DNA of 64,000 nucleotides from Duganella sp. Leaf126 (GTDB lineage: Bacteria > Pseudomonadota > Gammaproteobacteria > Burkholderiales > Burkholderiaceae_D): the NCBI RefSeq assembly GCF_001423125.1, contig NZ_LMNW01000004.1:63439-127438 (forward strand), written 5' to 3'. The stretch's first letter is position 1. Each line of letters starts with the position of its first letter. The notes under the pieces are model-generated. The model had not been told where the DNA came from. It saw only the letters and a list, made by a program, of their open reading frames with translations, and ran no database searches. Positions 46,582-55,971 of the stretch are shown here, in pieces. The position numbers and the translations under genes were made by a program.

Positions 46582-48870
46582 ATGTTGTCACGTTCAGTAA
46601 AATTATCTCTACGCTTCATCCTGCCGTTGGCGATCCTGCTCTGCCTGTTCGCCTACATCGTTGTACCGTTGATGGACAAGCTCACGCTGCGCTGGTCGCT
46701 GCGCGATCTCGACAACCGTTCGCAGCTGCTGGCCACCACCTTGCAGGTGCCGCTGCGCGAAGACGTGCTGCTCAACGACAGCGCCCACATCAAGCGCCTG
46801 TTCGATGGCGCCATCGAGGACGAGCGCCTGTTCGCGCTGGGCTTCTGCGATGCGTCGGGCAAGCTGCTGTACAAGACCTACACCTATCCGCAATCGCTGG
46901 GCTGCTGGAATACGCCGGCCGACGGCACTGCGCGCAAGTCGCTGGTGCAGCTGCCGCGCGGTCCGGTGCACGTGGCCGAAACCCCGATCATGGATGCCGG
47001 CACCGAGCTCGGTCGCCTGATCCTGGTGCACGACATGAGCTTCATCGAGCGCCGCAGCGCCGAGACCACCAAGTACGTGCTGGGCTTCTTTGCGCTGCTG
47101 GCCGTGGCGATTGCCTTCCTGACGCTGCTGGTATCGCACCTGAGCTGGCGCGGCTGGCTGGCCAGCCTCAATGACGTGCTGCGCGGGCAGCTGATTCCGC
47201 GCGCCACCGCCAAGCCCGATCCCGATGCGCCGCCGCCGCCGCCGGAGATGGAGCCGCTGATCGGCGAGCTGCGCAGCCTGCTCGAGGAATACCACCAGGA
47301 GCGCCAGCACAGCGACAGCGGCAGCTACTCGAGCAACGGCGCCGACTGGGCGCCCGAAAAACTCAAGGCCCTGCTGCAGCAGGACCTGGCCGGCGACCAG
47401 GTGCTGGTGGTCTCCAACCGCGAACCGTACATCCACGAAAAGTCGGCCGATGGCAGCGTCAAGGTGCGCCGGCCCGCCTCCGGCCTGGTGACCGCGGTGG
47501 AAGCGGTGATGCGCGCCTGCTCCGGTACCTGGATCGCCCACGGCGCCGGCAGCGCCGACCGCGAGACCGTGGACAAGAACGACCACGTGCCGGTACCGCC
47601 GAAAAATCCGAGCTACACGCTGCGCCGCGTGTGGCTGACCGAGGAAGAAGAGAAGGGTTATTACTACGGCTTCGCCAACGAGGGCCTGTGGCCGCTGTGC
47701 CATATCGCCCACGTGCGTCCCGTGTTCCGCTCGTCGGACTGGGAAGAATACGTAAAGGTCAACCGCCGCTTCGCCGACGCCGTGATCAAGGAAGCGCGCA
47801 CCGACAACCCGGTGGTGCTGGTGCAGGACTATCACTTCGCCCTGCTGCCGCGCATGGTGCGCGAGGCGCTGCCGAAGGCGACGATTATCACGTTCTGGCA
47901 CATCCCCTGGCCGAACTCGGAATCGTTCGGCATCTGCCCGTGGCGCGAAGAGATCCTGGAAGGCATGTTGGGCAGCACCATCCTCGGCTTCCACACGCCG
48001 TTCCACCGCAAGAACTTCCTCGACACGGTGGACCGCTACCTGGAAACCCGCATCGAGCCGGAAGCGTCCACCATCTCGTATGGTAACGAGCTGACCCAGG
48101 TGGAGGACTACCCGATCTCGATCGCCTGGCCCGACTACCCGGACACCGTGCCGGTGGACGTGTGCCGTACCGAGATCCGCCAGATCCTCGGCGTACCGGA
48201 AGACCACCTGCTGGCGTTCGGCGTCGACCGCCTCGATTACACCAAGGGTATCCTCGAGCGCTTCCAGGCCGTGGACCGCATGCTGGAAATGCATCCGTCG
48301 ATGATCGGCAAATTCAGCTTCGTGCAGATCGCCGCGCCGAGCCGCTCCGACCTCGAGGAATACATGAACTTCGAACAGCGCGTGCGCAAGCTGGCCGACA
48401 AGGTCAACCAGCGTCACGGCAAGGACGGCTACCTGCCGATCATCCTGAAGATCGAGCACCACGACCAGAACGAACTGCAGCGCTACTTCCGCGCCAGCGA
48501 AGTGTGCATGGTGACCAGCCTGCACGACGGCATGAACCTGGTGGCCAAGGAATTCATCGCCGCCCGCGACGACGAACGCGGCGCGCTGGTGCTGTCGCAG
48601 TTCACTGGCGCAGCGCGCGAGCTGCACGAAGCGCTGATCATCAACCCGTATCACATCGAGCAGGGCGCCGATGCGCTGTACCGCGGTCTGACCATGCCGG
48701 TGGTCGAACAGGTCGAGCGGATGCGCAGCATGCGCGACCGCGTGCGCCGCTTCAATGTGTATCGCTGGGCAGGCCATATGCTGCTCGACGCCGCACGCTT
48801 GCGCAAGCGCGAGAAAGTGATGCAGAAGATCCGTGCGCACAGCCGCAGCAACTTGCGCCGGGTGGGGTGA
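46582..48870 (+). CDS. otsA: trehalose-6-phosphate synthase fused to a membrane sensor-like region
   Basis: This 762-residue protein is a fusion. Residues 10-30 are a TM helix, about 31-163 an extracytoplasmic sensor-like domain ([37 protein letters not shown]), and about 165-186 a second TM. A linker with PPPPP follows, then the GT20 domain from about 271. GT20 blocks are [11 protein letters not shown] (Arg280), [39 protein letters not shown] and [15 protein letters not shown]. It makes trehalose-6-phosphate from UDP-glucose and glucose-6-phosphate. E. coli OtsA (474) lacks the sensor part. AGAGGA precedes the ATG. otsB overlaps its stop codon by one base. Confidence 0.93.
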   Translation: MLSRSVKLSLRFILPLAILLCLFAYIVVPLMDKLTLRWSLRDLDNRSQLLATTLQVPLREDVLLNDSAHIKRLFDGAIEDERLFALGFCDASGKLLYKTYTYPQSLGCWNTPADGTARKSLVQLPRGPVHVAETPIMDAGTELGRLILVHDMSFIERRSAETTKYVLGFFALLAVAIAFLTLLVSHLSWRGWLASLNDVLRGQLIPRATAKPDPDAPPPPPEMEPLIGELRSLLEEYHQERQHSDSGSYSSNGADWAPEKLKALLQQDLAGDQVLVVSNREPYIHEKSADGSVKVRRPASGLVTAVEAVMRACSGTWIAHGAGSADRETVDKNDHVPVPPKNPSYTLRRVWLTEEEEKGYYYGFANEGLWPLCHIAHVRPVFRSSDWEEYVKVNRRFADAVIKEARTDNPVVLVQDYHFALLPRMVREALPKATIITFWHIPWPNSESFGICPWREEILEGMLGSTILGFHTPFHRKNFLDTVDRYLETRIEPEASTISYGNELTQVEDYPISIAWPDYPDTVPVDVCRTEIRQILGVPEDHLLAFGVDRLDYTKGILERFQAVDRMLEMHPSMIGKFSFVQIAAPSRSDLEEYMNFEQRVRKLADKVNQRHGKDGYLPIILKIEHHDQNELQRYFRASEVCMVTSLHDGMNLVAKEFIAARDDERGALVLSQFTGAARELHEALIINPYHIEQGADALYRGLTMPVVEQVERMRSMRDRVRRFNVYRWAGHMLLDAARLRKREKVMQKIRAHSRSNLRRVG

Positions 48871-49640
48871 TGATGACGCCTGCAACAGAAGATTTTCACC
48901 TGAACCAATGGCTCGATGGCGCAGTGTTCCTCGACTTCGACGGCACCCTGGTCGAGCTGGCCGAAACCCCCGACACGGTGCTGGTGGCGCCCGGCCTGGT
49001 GCAGGTGCTGGCCGCGCTGGCCGCCAAGCTGGAAGGCCGGCTGGCCATCGTCAGCGGCCGTCCGATCGCGCAGATCGACGCCATGCTGGCGCCATTGAAA
49101 CTGCCGGTGGCCGGCGTGCACGGCGCCGAGCGGCGCGATCACGCGGGCCAGCTGCACATTGCCAGCGCACCGTCGCTCGACGCTGCGCAGGCGATCCTGC
49201 GCGCGCTGGTGCTGGCCCATGACGGCTTGCTGCTCGAAGAAAAGCGCGGCGCCCTGGCGCTGCATTACCGGCTGGCGCCGGGCCTGCGCGGGCAGTGCGA
49301 ACAGGCGATGGCAGCAGCGCTGGCGGCGGCCCCGGGTACCGTCCTGTTACATGGCAAGATGGTGCTGGAGTTGAAACCGGCAGCCACCAACAAGGGCAGC
49401 GCCGTGGCCGAGTTTTTGCAGGAGGCCCCGTTCAAGGGCCGCAGGCCGGTCTTCGTCGGCGACGACACCACCGACGAAGCCGGCATCGCCTACGCGCAGC
49501 AACTGGGCGGCGTGGGCGTGAAGATCGGCGCGGGACCGAGTGCGGCGCGCTGCCGCCTCGCCTCGCCGCAGGCCTTGCATGCGCAACTGGCGCAGGCCGC
49601 CGCATCCACCAGTCCAACCAGCGAAGGAGACACGCCATGA
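48870..49640 (+). CDS. otsB: trehalose-6-phosphate phosphatase
   Basis: This is a 256-residue HAD-superfamily phosphatase. The nucleophile motif is FLDFDGTLVELAETPD near residue 20, motif II is around LAIVSGRPIAQID, and motif III/IV is GRRPVFVGDDTTDEAGI. It converts T6P to trehalose. The ATG at 48870 overlaps the otsA stop (TGATG), so it is translationally coupled; a second ATG follows directly. Its own stop overlaps the start of the GH15 gene (ATGA). The C-terminal tail is Ala/Ser/Thr-rich. Confidence 0.95.
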   Translation: MMTPATEDFHLNQWLDGAVFLDFDGTLVELAETPDTVLVAPGLVQVLAALAAKLEGRLAIVSGRPIAQIDAMLAPLKLPVAGVHGAERRDHAGQLHIASAPSLDAAQAILRALVLAHDGLLLEEKRGALALHYRLAPGLRGQCEQAMAAALAAAPGTVLLHGKMVLELKPAATNKGSAVAEFLQEAPFKGRRPVFVGDDTTDEAGIAYAQQLGGVGVKIGAGPSAARCRLASPQALHAQLAQAAASTSPTSEGDTP

Positions 49641-51502
49641 CCACCACCACCGGCACACCGGTCACCCCGGGCATTCCGGTCGCACCGACTGCACTGGGCC
49701 CCGTGCGCGCCCCGGTCACTCCCGAAGCGTCGCTCAACTGCGGCGTGATCGGCAACTGCTCGTATAACGCCATGGTGGACAAGAGCGGCAACATCGTCTG
49801 GTGCTGCCTGCCGCGCTTCGACGGCGACCCGGTGTTCAATGCCTTGCTCGACAACTCCGATAACGGCAGCGTGTGGAGCATCGAGCTGGAAAACTGCGTC
49901 AAGACCGAACAGTTCTACGATCCCAATACCGCCGTGCTGCGCACGCGCCTGACCGACGCCGACAACCACGGCATCGAGATCACCGACTTCGCGCCGCGCT
50001 TCATGAGCCGCGACCGCATGTTCCGCCCGCTCATGCTGATCCGCCGCATCCGCATCCTCAACAGCGCCGTGCGCATCCGCGTGCGCGTGCGCCCGCGCTT
50101 CGACTGGGGCCGCATCACGCCGCAGATCACGCGCGGCAGCCACCACATCCGCTACGTGGGACCGGAGCAGACGCTGCGCCTCAACACCGATGCGTCGCTG
50201 AGCCACCTGCTGTCCGAATCCTGGTTCCTGGTGAATAATTCGCTGAACTTCACGCTGGGGCCGGACGAAACGCTGAACGACGGTATCGAGGACATCTGCC
50301 TGCGTTTTGAAAAAGAGACCATCAACTACTGGCGCAACTGGAGCCGCCGCCTGGCGCTGCCGTTCGAGTACCAGGACGTGGTGATCCGCGCGGCGATCAC
50401 GCTCAAGCTGTCGCTGTATGAGGATACGGGCGCCATCATCGCGGCCATGACCACCAGCATTCCAGAAGCGCCCGGCAGCGAGCGTAACTGGGACTACCGC
50501 TTCTGCTGGCTGCGCGACGCCTTCTTTGTCGTGCGCGCGCTCAACAGCCTGTCCGAAGTGGGGACGATGGAAGAGTACCTGCGCTGGCTCAGCAACATCG
50601 TTGCCAGCTCCAAGGGAGGCCACATCCAGCCGCTGTACGGCATCGGCCTGGAAGAACAGCTGCCGGAATCGACGCTCGACCATCTGCCCGGCTACCGCGG
50701 CCACCGTCCGGTGCGCGTCGGTAACCAGGCGCAGGAACACTTCCAGCACGACGTGTACGGCAACGTGGTGCTGGGCGCGGCCCAGGCTTTCCTCGACCAC
50801 CGGCTGCTCAACCGCGCCGGCGTGGCCGAATTCGCGCTGCTCGAAGCGGTGGGCGAACAGGCGTTCCGCGTGCACGACCAGCCCGACGCCGGCATGTGGG
50901 AGCTGCGCACCCGCGCCCGCGTCCACACCTCGTCGATGCTGATGAGCTGGGCCGCCTGCGACCGCCTGTCGAAGATCGCCCACGTGCTGGAGTTGCCCGA
51001 GCGCGCCGCCTACTGGCAGGGCCGCGCCGACCAGATCCGCGAACCGCTGCTGCGCGACGCCTGGAGCGAGGAGCGCCAGGCGTTCGTGGAAAGCCTGGGC
51101 GGGCGCGACCTCGACGCCAGCGTGCTGCTGATGGTGGAAGTGAACTTCATCGACCCGATGGACCCGCGCTTCATCAAGACCGTGGAAGCGCTCGAGAAGA
51201 CCCTGTGCGACGGTCCGTACATGCGCCGCTACGAAGCGCCCGACGACTTCGGCAAACCGGAAACCGCGTTCAACATCTGCACCTTCTGGCGCATCGACGC
51301 GCTGGCCCGCATCGGCCGCAAGGACGAAGCGCGCGCCATCTTCGAGACCATGCTCAAGGCCCGCAATCACCTGGGGCTGCTGTCGGAGGACACCCATCCC
51401 GTCACCGGCGAGATGTGGGGCAACTTCCCGCAGACGTACTCGATGGTGGGCCTGATCAACTGCGCGATGCGGCTGTCGGCGCCGTGGGACAGCGTGGTGT
51501 AA
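49637..51502 (+). CDS. GH15 family glucoamylase/trehalase-like enzyme
   Basis: This is a 621-residue cytoplasmic glycoside hydrolase of family 15. The N-terminal beta-sandwich is about 30-240, then an (alpha/alpha)6 barrel. The catalytic acid region is NWDYRFCWLRDA (284-295), and the second acid is predicted in LLSEDTHPVTGEMWGNFPQTYS (Glu584, GNFPQ 595-599). GH15 includes glucoamylases and bacterial/mycobacterial trehalases. Its location directly after otsAB suggests trehalose or a glucan as substrate, but this is an inference. The start overlaps the otsB stop by ATGA, with AAGGAG upstream. Confidence 0.9.
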   Translation: MTTTTGTPVTPGIPVAPTALGPVRAPVTPEASLNCGVIGNCSYNAMVDKSGNIVWCCLPRFDGDPVFNALLDNSDNGSVWSIELENCVKTEQFYDPNTAVLRTRLTDADNHGIEITDFAPRFMSRDRMFRPLMLIRRIRILNSAVRIRVRVRPRFDWGRITPQITRGSHHIRYVGPEQTLRLNTDASLSHLLSESWFLVNNSLNFTLGPDETLNDGIEDICLRFEKETINYWRNWSRRLALPFEYQDVVIRAAITLKLSLYEDTGAIIAAMTTSIPEAPGSERNWDYRFCWLRDAFFVVRALNSLSEVGTMEEYLRWLSNIVASSKGGHIQPLYGIGLEEQLPESTLDHLPGYRGHRPVRVGNQAQEHFQHDVYGNVVLGAAQAFLDHRLLNRAGVAEFALLEAVGEQAFRVHDQPDAGMWELRTRARVHTSSMLMSWAACDRLSKIAHVLELPERAAYWQGRADQIREPLLRDAWSEERQAFVESLGGRDLDASVLLMVEVNFIDPMDPRFIKTVEALEKTLCDGPYMRRYEAPDDFGKPETAFNICTFWRIDALARIGRKDEARAIFETMLKARNHLGLLSEDTHPVTGEMWGNFPQTYSMVGLINCAMRLSAPWDSVV

Positions 51503-51550
51503 GCGCCTGCGCCGGCTGATTTTGCGGCCGGCGTGCACGATCGCGTTTTA

Positions 51551-51569
51551 TGTACTATCATTAGTTACA
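51551..51569 (+). promoter_or_regulatory. inverted-repeat operator candidate overlapping Rrf2-gene start
   Basis: TGTACTA (51551-51557) - TCAT - TAGTTACA (51562-51569) is an inverted repeat with one single-base indel. It overlaps the A of the ATG of the Rrf2-family gene and contains a possible -10 (TACTAT, 51553-51558). It suits negative autoregulation. No Shine-Dalgarno is present, so the mRNA may be leaderless. Confidence 0.5.
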
Positions 51570-52033
51570 TGAGACGCGACAGCAAACTATCTTCCATCCT
51601 GCACGTGCTGCTGCACATGGCGCAGGCCGACCGCCCGTTCACCTCCGAGGAGCTGTCCGGCTTCCTCGATACCAACCCGGTGCTGGTCCGGCGCGTGCTG
51701 GCCGGCTTGCGCGAGCGTGGCTATGTCGGTTCCGGCAAGGGCCATGGCGGCGGCTGGGTCATCACCTGCGACCTGGCGCAGGTCACGCTGTGGGACATTT
51801 ATTCGGCGCTCGGTTCGCCCACCGTGTTCGCCATGGGCAACCGCAGCGAACAGCCGCAATGCCTGGTCGAGCGGGCCGTCAACGACGCCCTGGCCACTGC
51901 TTTCGACGAGGCGGAAGCGTTGCTGATCGAGCGTTTCAAGGACGTGACGCTGGCCGCGCTGTCGGCCCGTTTCAACCGCGATTATGCCAACCACCGGGGA
52001 GCCCTCCATGAACATCCACCATCGGTCGACTGA
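51569..52033 (+). CDS. Rrf2-family transcriptional regulator (YwnA-like, no Fe-S Cys triad)
   Basis: This 154-residue Rrf2/BadM-type winged-helix regulator has the N-terminal DNA-binding part SKLSSILHVLLHMAQADRPFTSEELSGFLDTNPVLVRRVLAGLRERGYVGSGKGHGGGWV. Only two Cys are present (TCDLAQ and PQCLVE), not the C-x5-C-x7-C cluster of IscR or NsrR, so iron-sulfur sensing like IscR is unlikely. The downstream TrxB-like flavoprotein overlaps by 26 bp and is almost certainly its target. No ribosome site precedes the ATG. Confidence 0.88.
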   Translation: MRRDSKLSSILHVLLHMAQADRPFTSEELSGFLDTNPVLVRRVLAGLRERGYVGSGKGHGGGWVITCDLAQVTLWDIYSALGSPTVFAMGNRSEQPQCLVERAVNDALATAFDEAEALLIERFKDVTLAALSARFNRDYANHRGALHEHPPSVD

Positions 52034-52925
52034 GTTCGACGTCATCGTCGTCGGCGGCAGCTATGCCGGCCTGTCGGCTGCCACCCAGCTGGCGCGTGCG
52101 CGCCGCCGCGTGCTGGTGATCGACACCGGCCAGCGCCGCAACCGCTACGCCCGGCATTCGCACGGTTTTCTCGGCCAGGATGGCCGCGAGGCAGCGGCGA
52201 TCGCGGCCGATGGCAGGGCGCAGCTGCTCAGCTATCCGACCGTCCAGTGGCGCGAGGGCATGGCCGCCCGCGCCGCGCGCCTGGACGACGGCTTTCGCAT
52301 CACGCTCAACGACGGCCGTGACGCCGGTGCGCAGGCGCTGGTGCTGGCCACCGGCGTGGTGGACGAACTGCCGGCGCTACCGGGCCTGGCCGAGCGCTGG
52401 GGCGCCAGCGTGTTTCACTGCCCGTATTGTCACGGCTACGAACTGATGGCAGGGCGCATCGGCGTCCTGGCGGTCGGGCCGCTGTCGATGCACCACGCCC
52501 TGATGCTGCCCGACTGGGGCCAGGTCACGCTGTTTCTCAACGGTGCGTTCGATCCCGACCAGGAACAGCTGGCGGCGCTGGCAGCGCGCGGCGTGGCCAT
52601 CGAGCGCACGGCGGTGGCGCGCATCGTCGGTCACGCCACGGTGGAACTGGCGGACGGCCGCGCGCTGGAGATGGCGGGCCTGTTCGTGATGAGCCGCACC
52701 CACAGCGCCAGCCCGCTGGCCGAACAGCTCGGATGCGCGATGGAAGAGGGGCCGACCGGCCTGTTCGTGCGCACCGATGCCGCCAAGGCCACCAGCGTGG
52801 CCGGCGTATTCGCCTGCGGCGACGCCGCCCGCGCCGCCGGCAACGTCGCGCTGGCAGTGGCCGACGGCGCCCTGGCTGGCGTCGCCGCCCACCGCCTCAC
52901 GATCTTCGGCGCGCCAGCGGCCTGA
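52008..52925 (+). CDS. thioredoxin-reductase-like NAD(P)/FAD-dependent oxidoreductase
   Basis: This is a 305-residue flavoprotein. The FAD motif is DVIVVGGSYAGLSAATQLARA near residue 11. A redox-active CPYC (138-141) is in FHCPYCHGYEL, and VFACGDAARAAGNVALAVADGALAG is the C-terminal FAD site. The second nucleotide-binding region (GVLAVGPLSMHHALM) is degenerate (no GxGxxG/A), which may mean weak or different pyridine-nucleotide use. ATG 52008 overlaps the rrf2 gene. Followed by a bidirectional terminator at 52946. Related Rrf2/TrxB-like pairs are reported in many proteobacteria with redox or reactive-species roles. Confidence 0.9.
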   Translation: MNIHHRSTEFDVIVVGGSYAGLSAATQLARARRRVLVIDTGQRRNRYARHSHGFLGQDGREAAAIAADGRAQLLSYPTVQWREGMAARAARLDDGFRITLNDGRDAGAQALVLATGVVDELPALPGLAERWGASVFHCPYCHGYELMAGRIGVLAVGPLSMHHALMLPDWGQVTLFLNGAFDPDQEQLAALAARGVAIERTAVARIVGHATVELADGRALEMAGLFVMSRTHSASPLAEQLGCAMEEGPTGLFVRTDAAKATSVAGVFACGDAARAAGNVALAVADGALAGVAAHRLTIFGAPAA

Positions 52926-52945
52926 CCCGGCTGCACGCGACGTAA

Positions 52946-52971
52946 AAAAAGCCGGCGGTTGCCGGCTTTTT
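52946..52971. terminator. bidirectional terminator between TrxB-like and TPR genes
   Basis: A perfect stem of GCCGGC with flanking A/T pairs (11 bp; 52946-52956 with 52961-52971) has a 4-nt GGTT loop, with A run on the left and T run on the right. It ends both converging transcripts. Confidence 0.9.
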
Positions 52972-52987
52972 CGTGGCTTGCAGCGGC

Positions 52988-54319
52988 TTACTTGGCTGCC
53001 GGTGCTGCTGGTGCTGCCGGGGCAGCGGTGGTGGCTGGCTTGTTCTGGTAGATGATCCAGAAGCGGGCCAGGTCGCCGCGGCCGTCGTCGCCCTTGATGG
53101 TTTCGAGCAGTTTGACCGATTCGTCCTTTTTGCCGGCCATGGCCAGGGCGTAGCCCAGGCGCAGCTTGGCGTCTTCGGGGTTTTTCGCCACGCCCTTGGC
53201 GATACCTTGCTTCATCAGGTCGATGCCCTTGTCGAACTGGCCCAGCGTGATGTAGTTGTAGCCGAGGTTGACCAGGCCGATACCGTCTTTCGATTTTTGC
53301 GCGGCAGCGATGCCCGAATCGATGTTCTTGGCATCGTCGGCGGCGCCGCGGGTGGCGGTGTCGCGGATCTTGACGATCGCTGCCTTGTTCTTTCCGGCCG
53401 GGATATCGCCGTTCGGATAGGCCTTGTCGATGGCGATCTTCGCTTCGGTGAAGAAGCCGCCCAGCGACGCCAGTTCGGCCTGCTCCAGGTAGTCTTCGGC
53501 TTCCATCTTCGACGGTGCGGCCACCGCCTTCAGGCGCGCCATGTCCAGGTCCAGGCGCTGGTTGAAGGTCTTCTTGCCGCGCGTGCGGTTGAGCAGGTCG
53601 AACCAGTAGTCTTCGCTCGGGTAGTAGCGCACCAGGTCTTCGACCGCGCTCAGGTACAGATCGGTGTCCTTGGTCTTGATGCCGATATTGCCCAGCAGGT
53701 TCAGCGTGTCTTTCGACGGCGCGGTGCCGGCCTGCTTGGCGGCGGCGATGTCTTTCATGACTTCGGTCTTGGCGTTGGCGTAGTCATCCTTGAGGAAGTA
53801 CGAACGGATGATGAACTGGCGCTGCTTGGCCGTGTCGCCCGACTCGGCGCCGTAGCGGTTGAACCAGACGATGGCCTTGTCGTAATCCTTGATGTTGCTG
53901 TAGTAGATCGAACCGATGGCGTCGATGAAGCGCAGCTTGGTTTCCTTCGGCAGGCGGCCCGAATCGATCATCGCTTCCAGCGCCGCGATGGTCATGGCGT
54001 TGTCGCCCGTGCCCTGGCCGACCTGCACGCGCATCTGGTTCAGCACGAAGGTTTCGTACGGCGTCAGGTTGGGCATGGCGGCCGCAGTATCGATGCGGGT
54101 TTTGACTTCGGCGTAGTTCTTGGCGTCCAGCAGCGGCTTGATCTGGGCCGGGTCGATCAGCTTGTAGATCTCGGGACGGACCGCCTCTTTCGGCGCTTCG
54201 GCAGCGGCTTTTTCCTTGTCCTGGGCGTGGACCACGTTCATGCCCAGCATGGCGGGAGCGGCATTCAGGCCGATGGCGGCCAGGATCAGGCTAATACGGG
54301 CAAGACGGATATGGGACAT
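52988..54319 (-). CDS. TPR-repeat exported protein
   Basis: This is a 443-residue periplasmic protein. Its signal peptide cleaves after HA (about residue 32). TPR-like helical pairs follow, for example YSNIKDYDKAIVWFNRYGAESGD, QFIIRSYFLKDDYANAKTEVMKDI, KTKDTDLYLSAVEDLVRYYPSEDYWFDLLN, YLEQAELASLGGFFTEAKIAIDKAY, YNYITLGQFDKGIDLMKQGI and LGYALAMAGKKDESVKLLETI. A Pro/Ala tail ends it. Function is unknown, perhaps a scaffold for envelope enzymes. ATG 54319 follows AAGGAT; an upstream ATG (54343) has no such site. It follows nagZ in the same direction after about 125 bp. Confidence 0.85.
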   Translation of the reverse strand: MSHIRLARISLILAAIGLNAAPAMLGMNVVHAQDKEKAAAEAPKEAVRPEIYKLIDPAQIKPLLDAKNYAEVKTRIDTAAAMPNLTPYETFVLNQMRVQVGQGTGDNAMTIAALEAMIDSGRLPKETKLRFIDAIGSIYYSNIKDYDKAIVWFNRYGAESGDTAKQRQFIIRSYFLKDDYANAKTEVMKDIAAAKQAGTAPSKDTLNLLGNIGIKTKDTDLYLSAVEDLVRYYPSEDYWFDLLNRTRGKKTFNQRLDLDMARLKAVAAPSKMEAEDYLEQAELASLGGFFTEAKIAIDKAYPNGDIPAGKNKAAIVKIRDTATRGAADDAKNIDSGIAAAQKSKDGIGLVNLGYNYITLGQFDKGIDLMKQGIAKGVAKNPEDAKLRLGYALAMAGKKDESVKLLETIKGDDGRGDLARFWIIYQNKPATTAAPAAPAAPAAK

Positions 54320-54444
54320 GTGTAATCCTTCAATCAAAGACATTGGTTTTTTGGAGGCGGCGGGCGCAGGGCGCGGCGGCCAAGCGCGCGTATTGTTACA
54401 TAAAATATGACATCTGCGCCGGATTCAAGCGTGTGACGGCCGCC

Positions 54445-55971
54445 TCAGGCGCCGAATCCGGGCACCGGTGCGCGGCCTGCCGCCGGCAGCGTCCCGGCCA
54501 GCCAGGCGTTGATCGCGTCGAGCGCCGGCGGCGCAAAACCGTAGGTCAGCAGGGCCGGCGCGGCGATGTCGAGCGCCTGGTAGGGATTCCATAGCGCCAG
54601 GTGCAGGTCGGGCCGCCAGGTCCGACGCGCGTGCGCGCCGTAGCGCAGGCGCGAGGTCGACGCCAGCACCGTGTAGCGCCCGTCCCGCGGCAGCGTGCGC
54701 CAGTCGAAGGCGTCGGCATCGGCATAGGTCACCAGCTCGACGTCGTACAGGCGGCGCAGGGATGCGGCCACGCGCGCCGCCGGCACGCCCGCTTCCGATA
54801 CGCCGTCGCTGACCACGTCCTGGCGCATCACCAGCCGCAGCCTGGCGTCCGGGGCCGGGCGCTGCGGCTGGCCGTGCGCAGTCAGTGCGCGCTGCCAGCC
54901 TTCGGCCATCAGCGCGCGGTCGGCGTCCTCCTCATCCGGTCCATACGGCTGCTGCCCGCACGGGTAGGCGCGCGCCAGCGCGGCCAGCCGGTCCAGCCGC
55001 TGCTGCACCTCGGCGAGCGGCAGTGCGCCCGCGGCGATGGCGGCGGCAATTGCGGCCACGGTTTGTTCCTGGGTCTGCGGCGTGCCCAGCGCCATTACCA
55101 TGTCGGCGCCGGCGCCGAGCGCCCGTACTGCCGCCTGGCCGACGCCGTAGCGGTCGGCAATCGCGTGCATGTCCATGCCGTCGGTGATGATCACGCCGCG
55201 ATAGTCCCACTGCGCGCGCAGCAGGTCGTGCAGGATGGCGCGCGACATGGTGGCGGGATTGTCGGCATCGAGTGTCGGATAGACGATGTGGGCGGTCATC
55301 ATGGCCGGCGCGGTGGCGGAAGCGGTGCGGAACGGCGCCAGTTCCAGCTGTTCCAGCGCGGCCACCGGCTTGTCCACCGTGGGCAGGTCGCGGTGCGAAT
55401 CGACGCTGGTGTCGCCGTGGCCGGGGAAGTGCTTGACGCAGCAGGCCACGCCTTGCGCATGGCTGCCGTCCATCCAGGCCAGCGCCAGCGCGGCGGCGCG
55501 CTGCGGCTCGGCACCAAACGAGCGCTCGGCGATCACCGGGTTGTACGGGTTGTTGTTCAGGTCCAGCACCGGCGCGAAGTTCCAGTTGAAACCCAGCGCC
55601 CTGATCGCGCGCGCCACTGCCGCGCCGGTGCGGCGCGCCAGTTCGGCGTCGTCGGCCGCACCGAGCGCCATCGCCGATGGCGGCGCCGGCACCCAGGTGG
55701 CGCGCACCACGGCGCCGCCCTCCTGGTCGATGGCGATCAGCGACTGCGGCCCCATCACGGCGCGCAGGTCGGCCGTCAGTGTCGACAGCTGGGCGGCGTC
55801 GGTCATGTTCGCGCGGAACAGGCAGACGGCGCGGATGCTATTGGCTTTCAGGAAAGCGGCAGTGGCGGCATCGAGCGTGGTGCCGGGGAAGCGGACCATG
55901 ATCAGCTGGCCGGCCAGCCGGCGGAAATCCTTTATATCGTTAATATCGTTATTATCGTTAATATCGTTCAC
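54445..55971 (-). CDS. nagZ: beta-N-acetylhexosaminidase (GH3, NagZ-type, long form)
   Basis: This 508-residue enzyme cleaves GlcNAc from muropeptide or chitin fragments. The GH3 N-domain has AGQLIMVRFPG, ALGFNWNFAPVLDLNNNPYNP and KHFPGHGDTSVDSHRDLP (the His-Asp acid/base loop), with the nucleophile Asp in IITDGMDMHAIADRYGVG. A GH3 C-terminal domain makes it longer than E. coli NagZ (341). The start is GTG 55971, whose last base overlaps the nagA stop (GTGA), so it is coupled. A 36-bp 9-mer repeat encodes NDINDNNDINDI right after the start. No signal peptide. Confidence 0.9.
   Translation of the reverse strand: MNDINDNNDINDIKDFRRLAGQLIMVRFPGTTLDAATAAFLKANSIRAVCLFRANMTDAAQLSTLTADLRAVMGPQSLIAIDQEGGAVVRATWVPAPPSAMALGAADDAELARRTGAAVARAIRALGFNWNFAPVLDLNNNPYNPVIAERSFGAEPQRAAALALAWMDGSHAQGVACCVKHFPGHGDTSVDSHRDLPTVDKPVAALEQLELAPFRTASATAPAMMTAHIVYPTLDADNPATMSRAILHDLLRAQWDYRGVIITDGMDMHAIADRYGVGQAAVRALGAGADMVMALGTPQTQEQTVAAIAAAIAAGALPLAEVQQRLDRLAALARAYPCGQQPYGPDEEDADRALMAEGWQRALTAHGQPQRPAPDARLRLVMRQDVVSDGVSEAGVPAARVAASLRRLYDVELVTYADADAFDWRTLPRDGRYTVLASTSRLRYGAHARRTWRPDLHLALWNPYQALDIAAPALLTYGFAPPALDAINAWLAGTLPAAGRAPVPGFGA
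55934..55969. repeat. 9-bp repeat x4 in the nagZ 5' coding region
   Basis: Four 9-bp units (ATATCGTTA x2, TTATCGTTA, ATATCGTTC) lie within the first 13 codons of nagZ. They encode NDI/NDN triplets on the minus strand. The period is a multiple of three, so changes in number would not shift the frame. The region is AT-rich for this genome. Confidence 0.8.
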
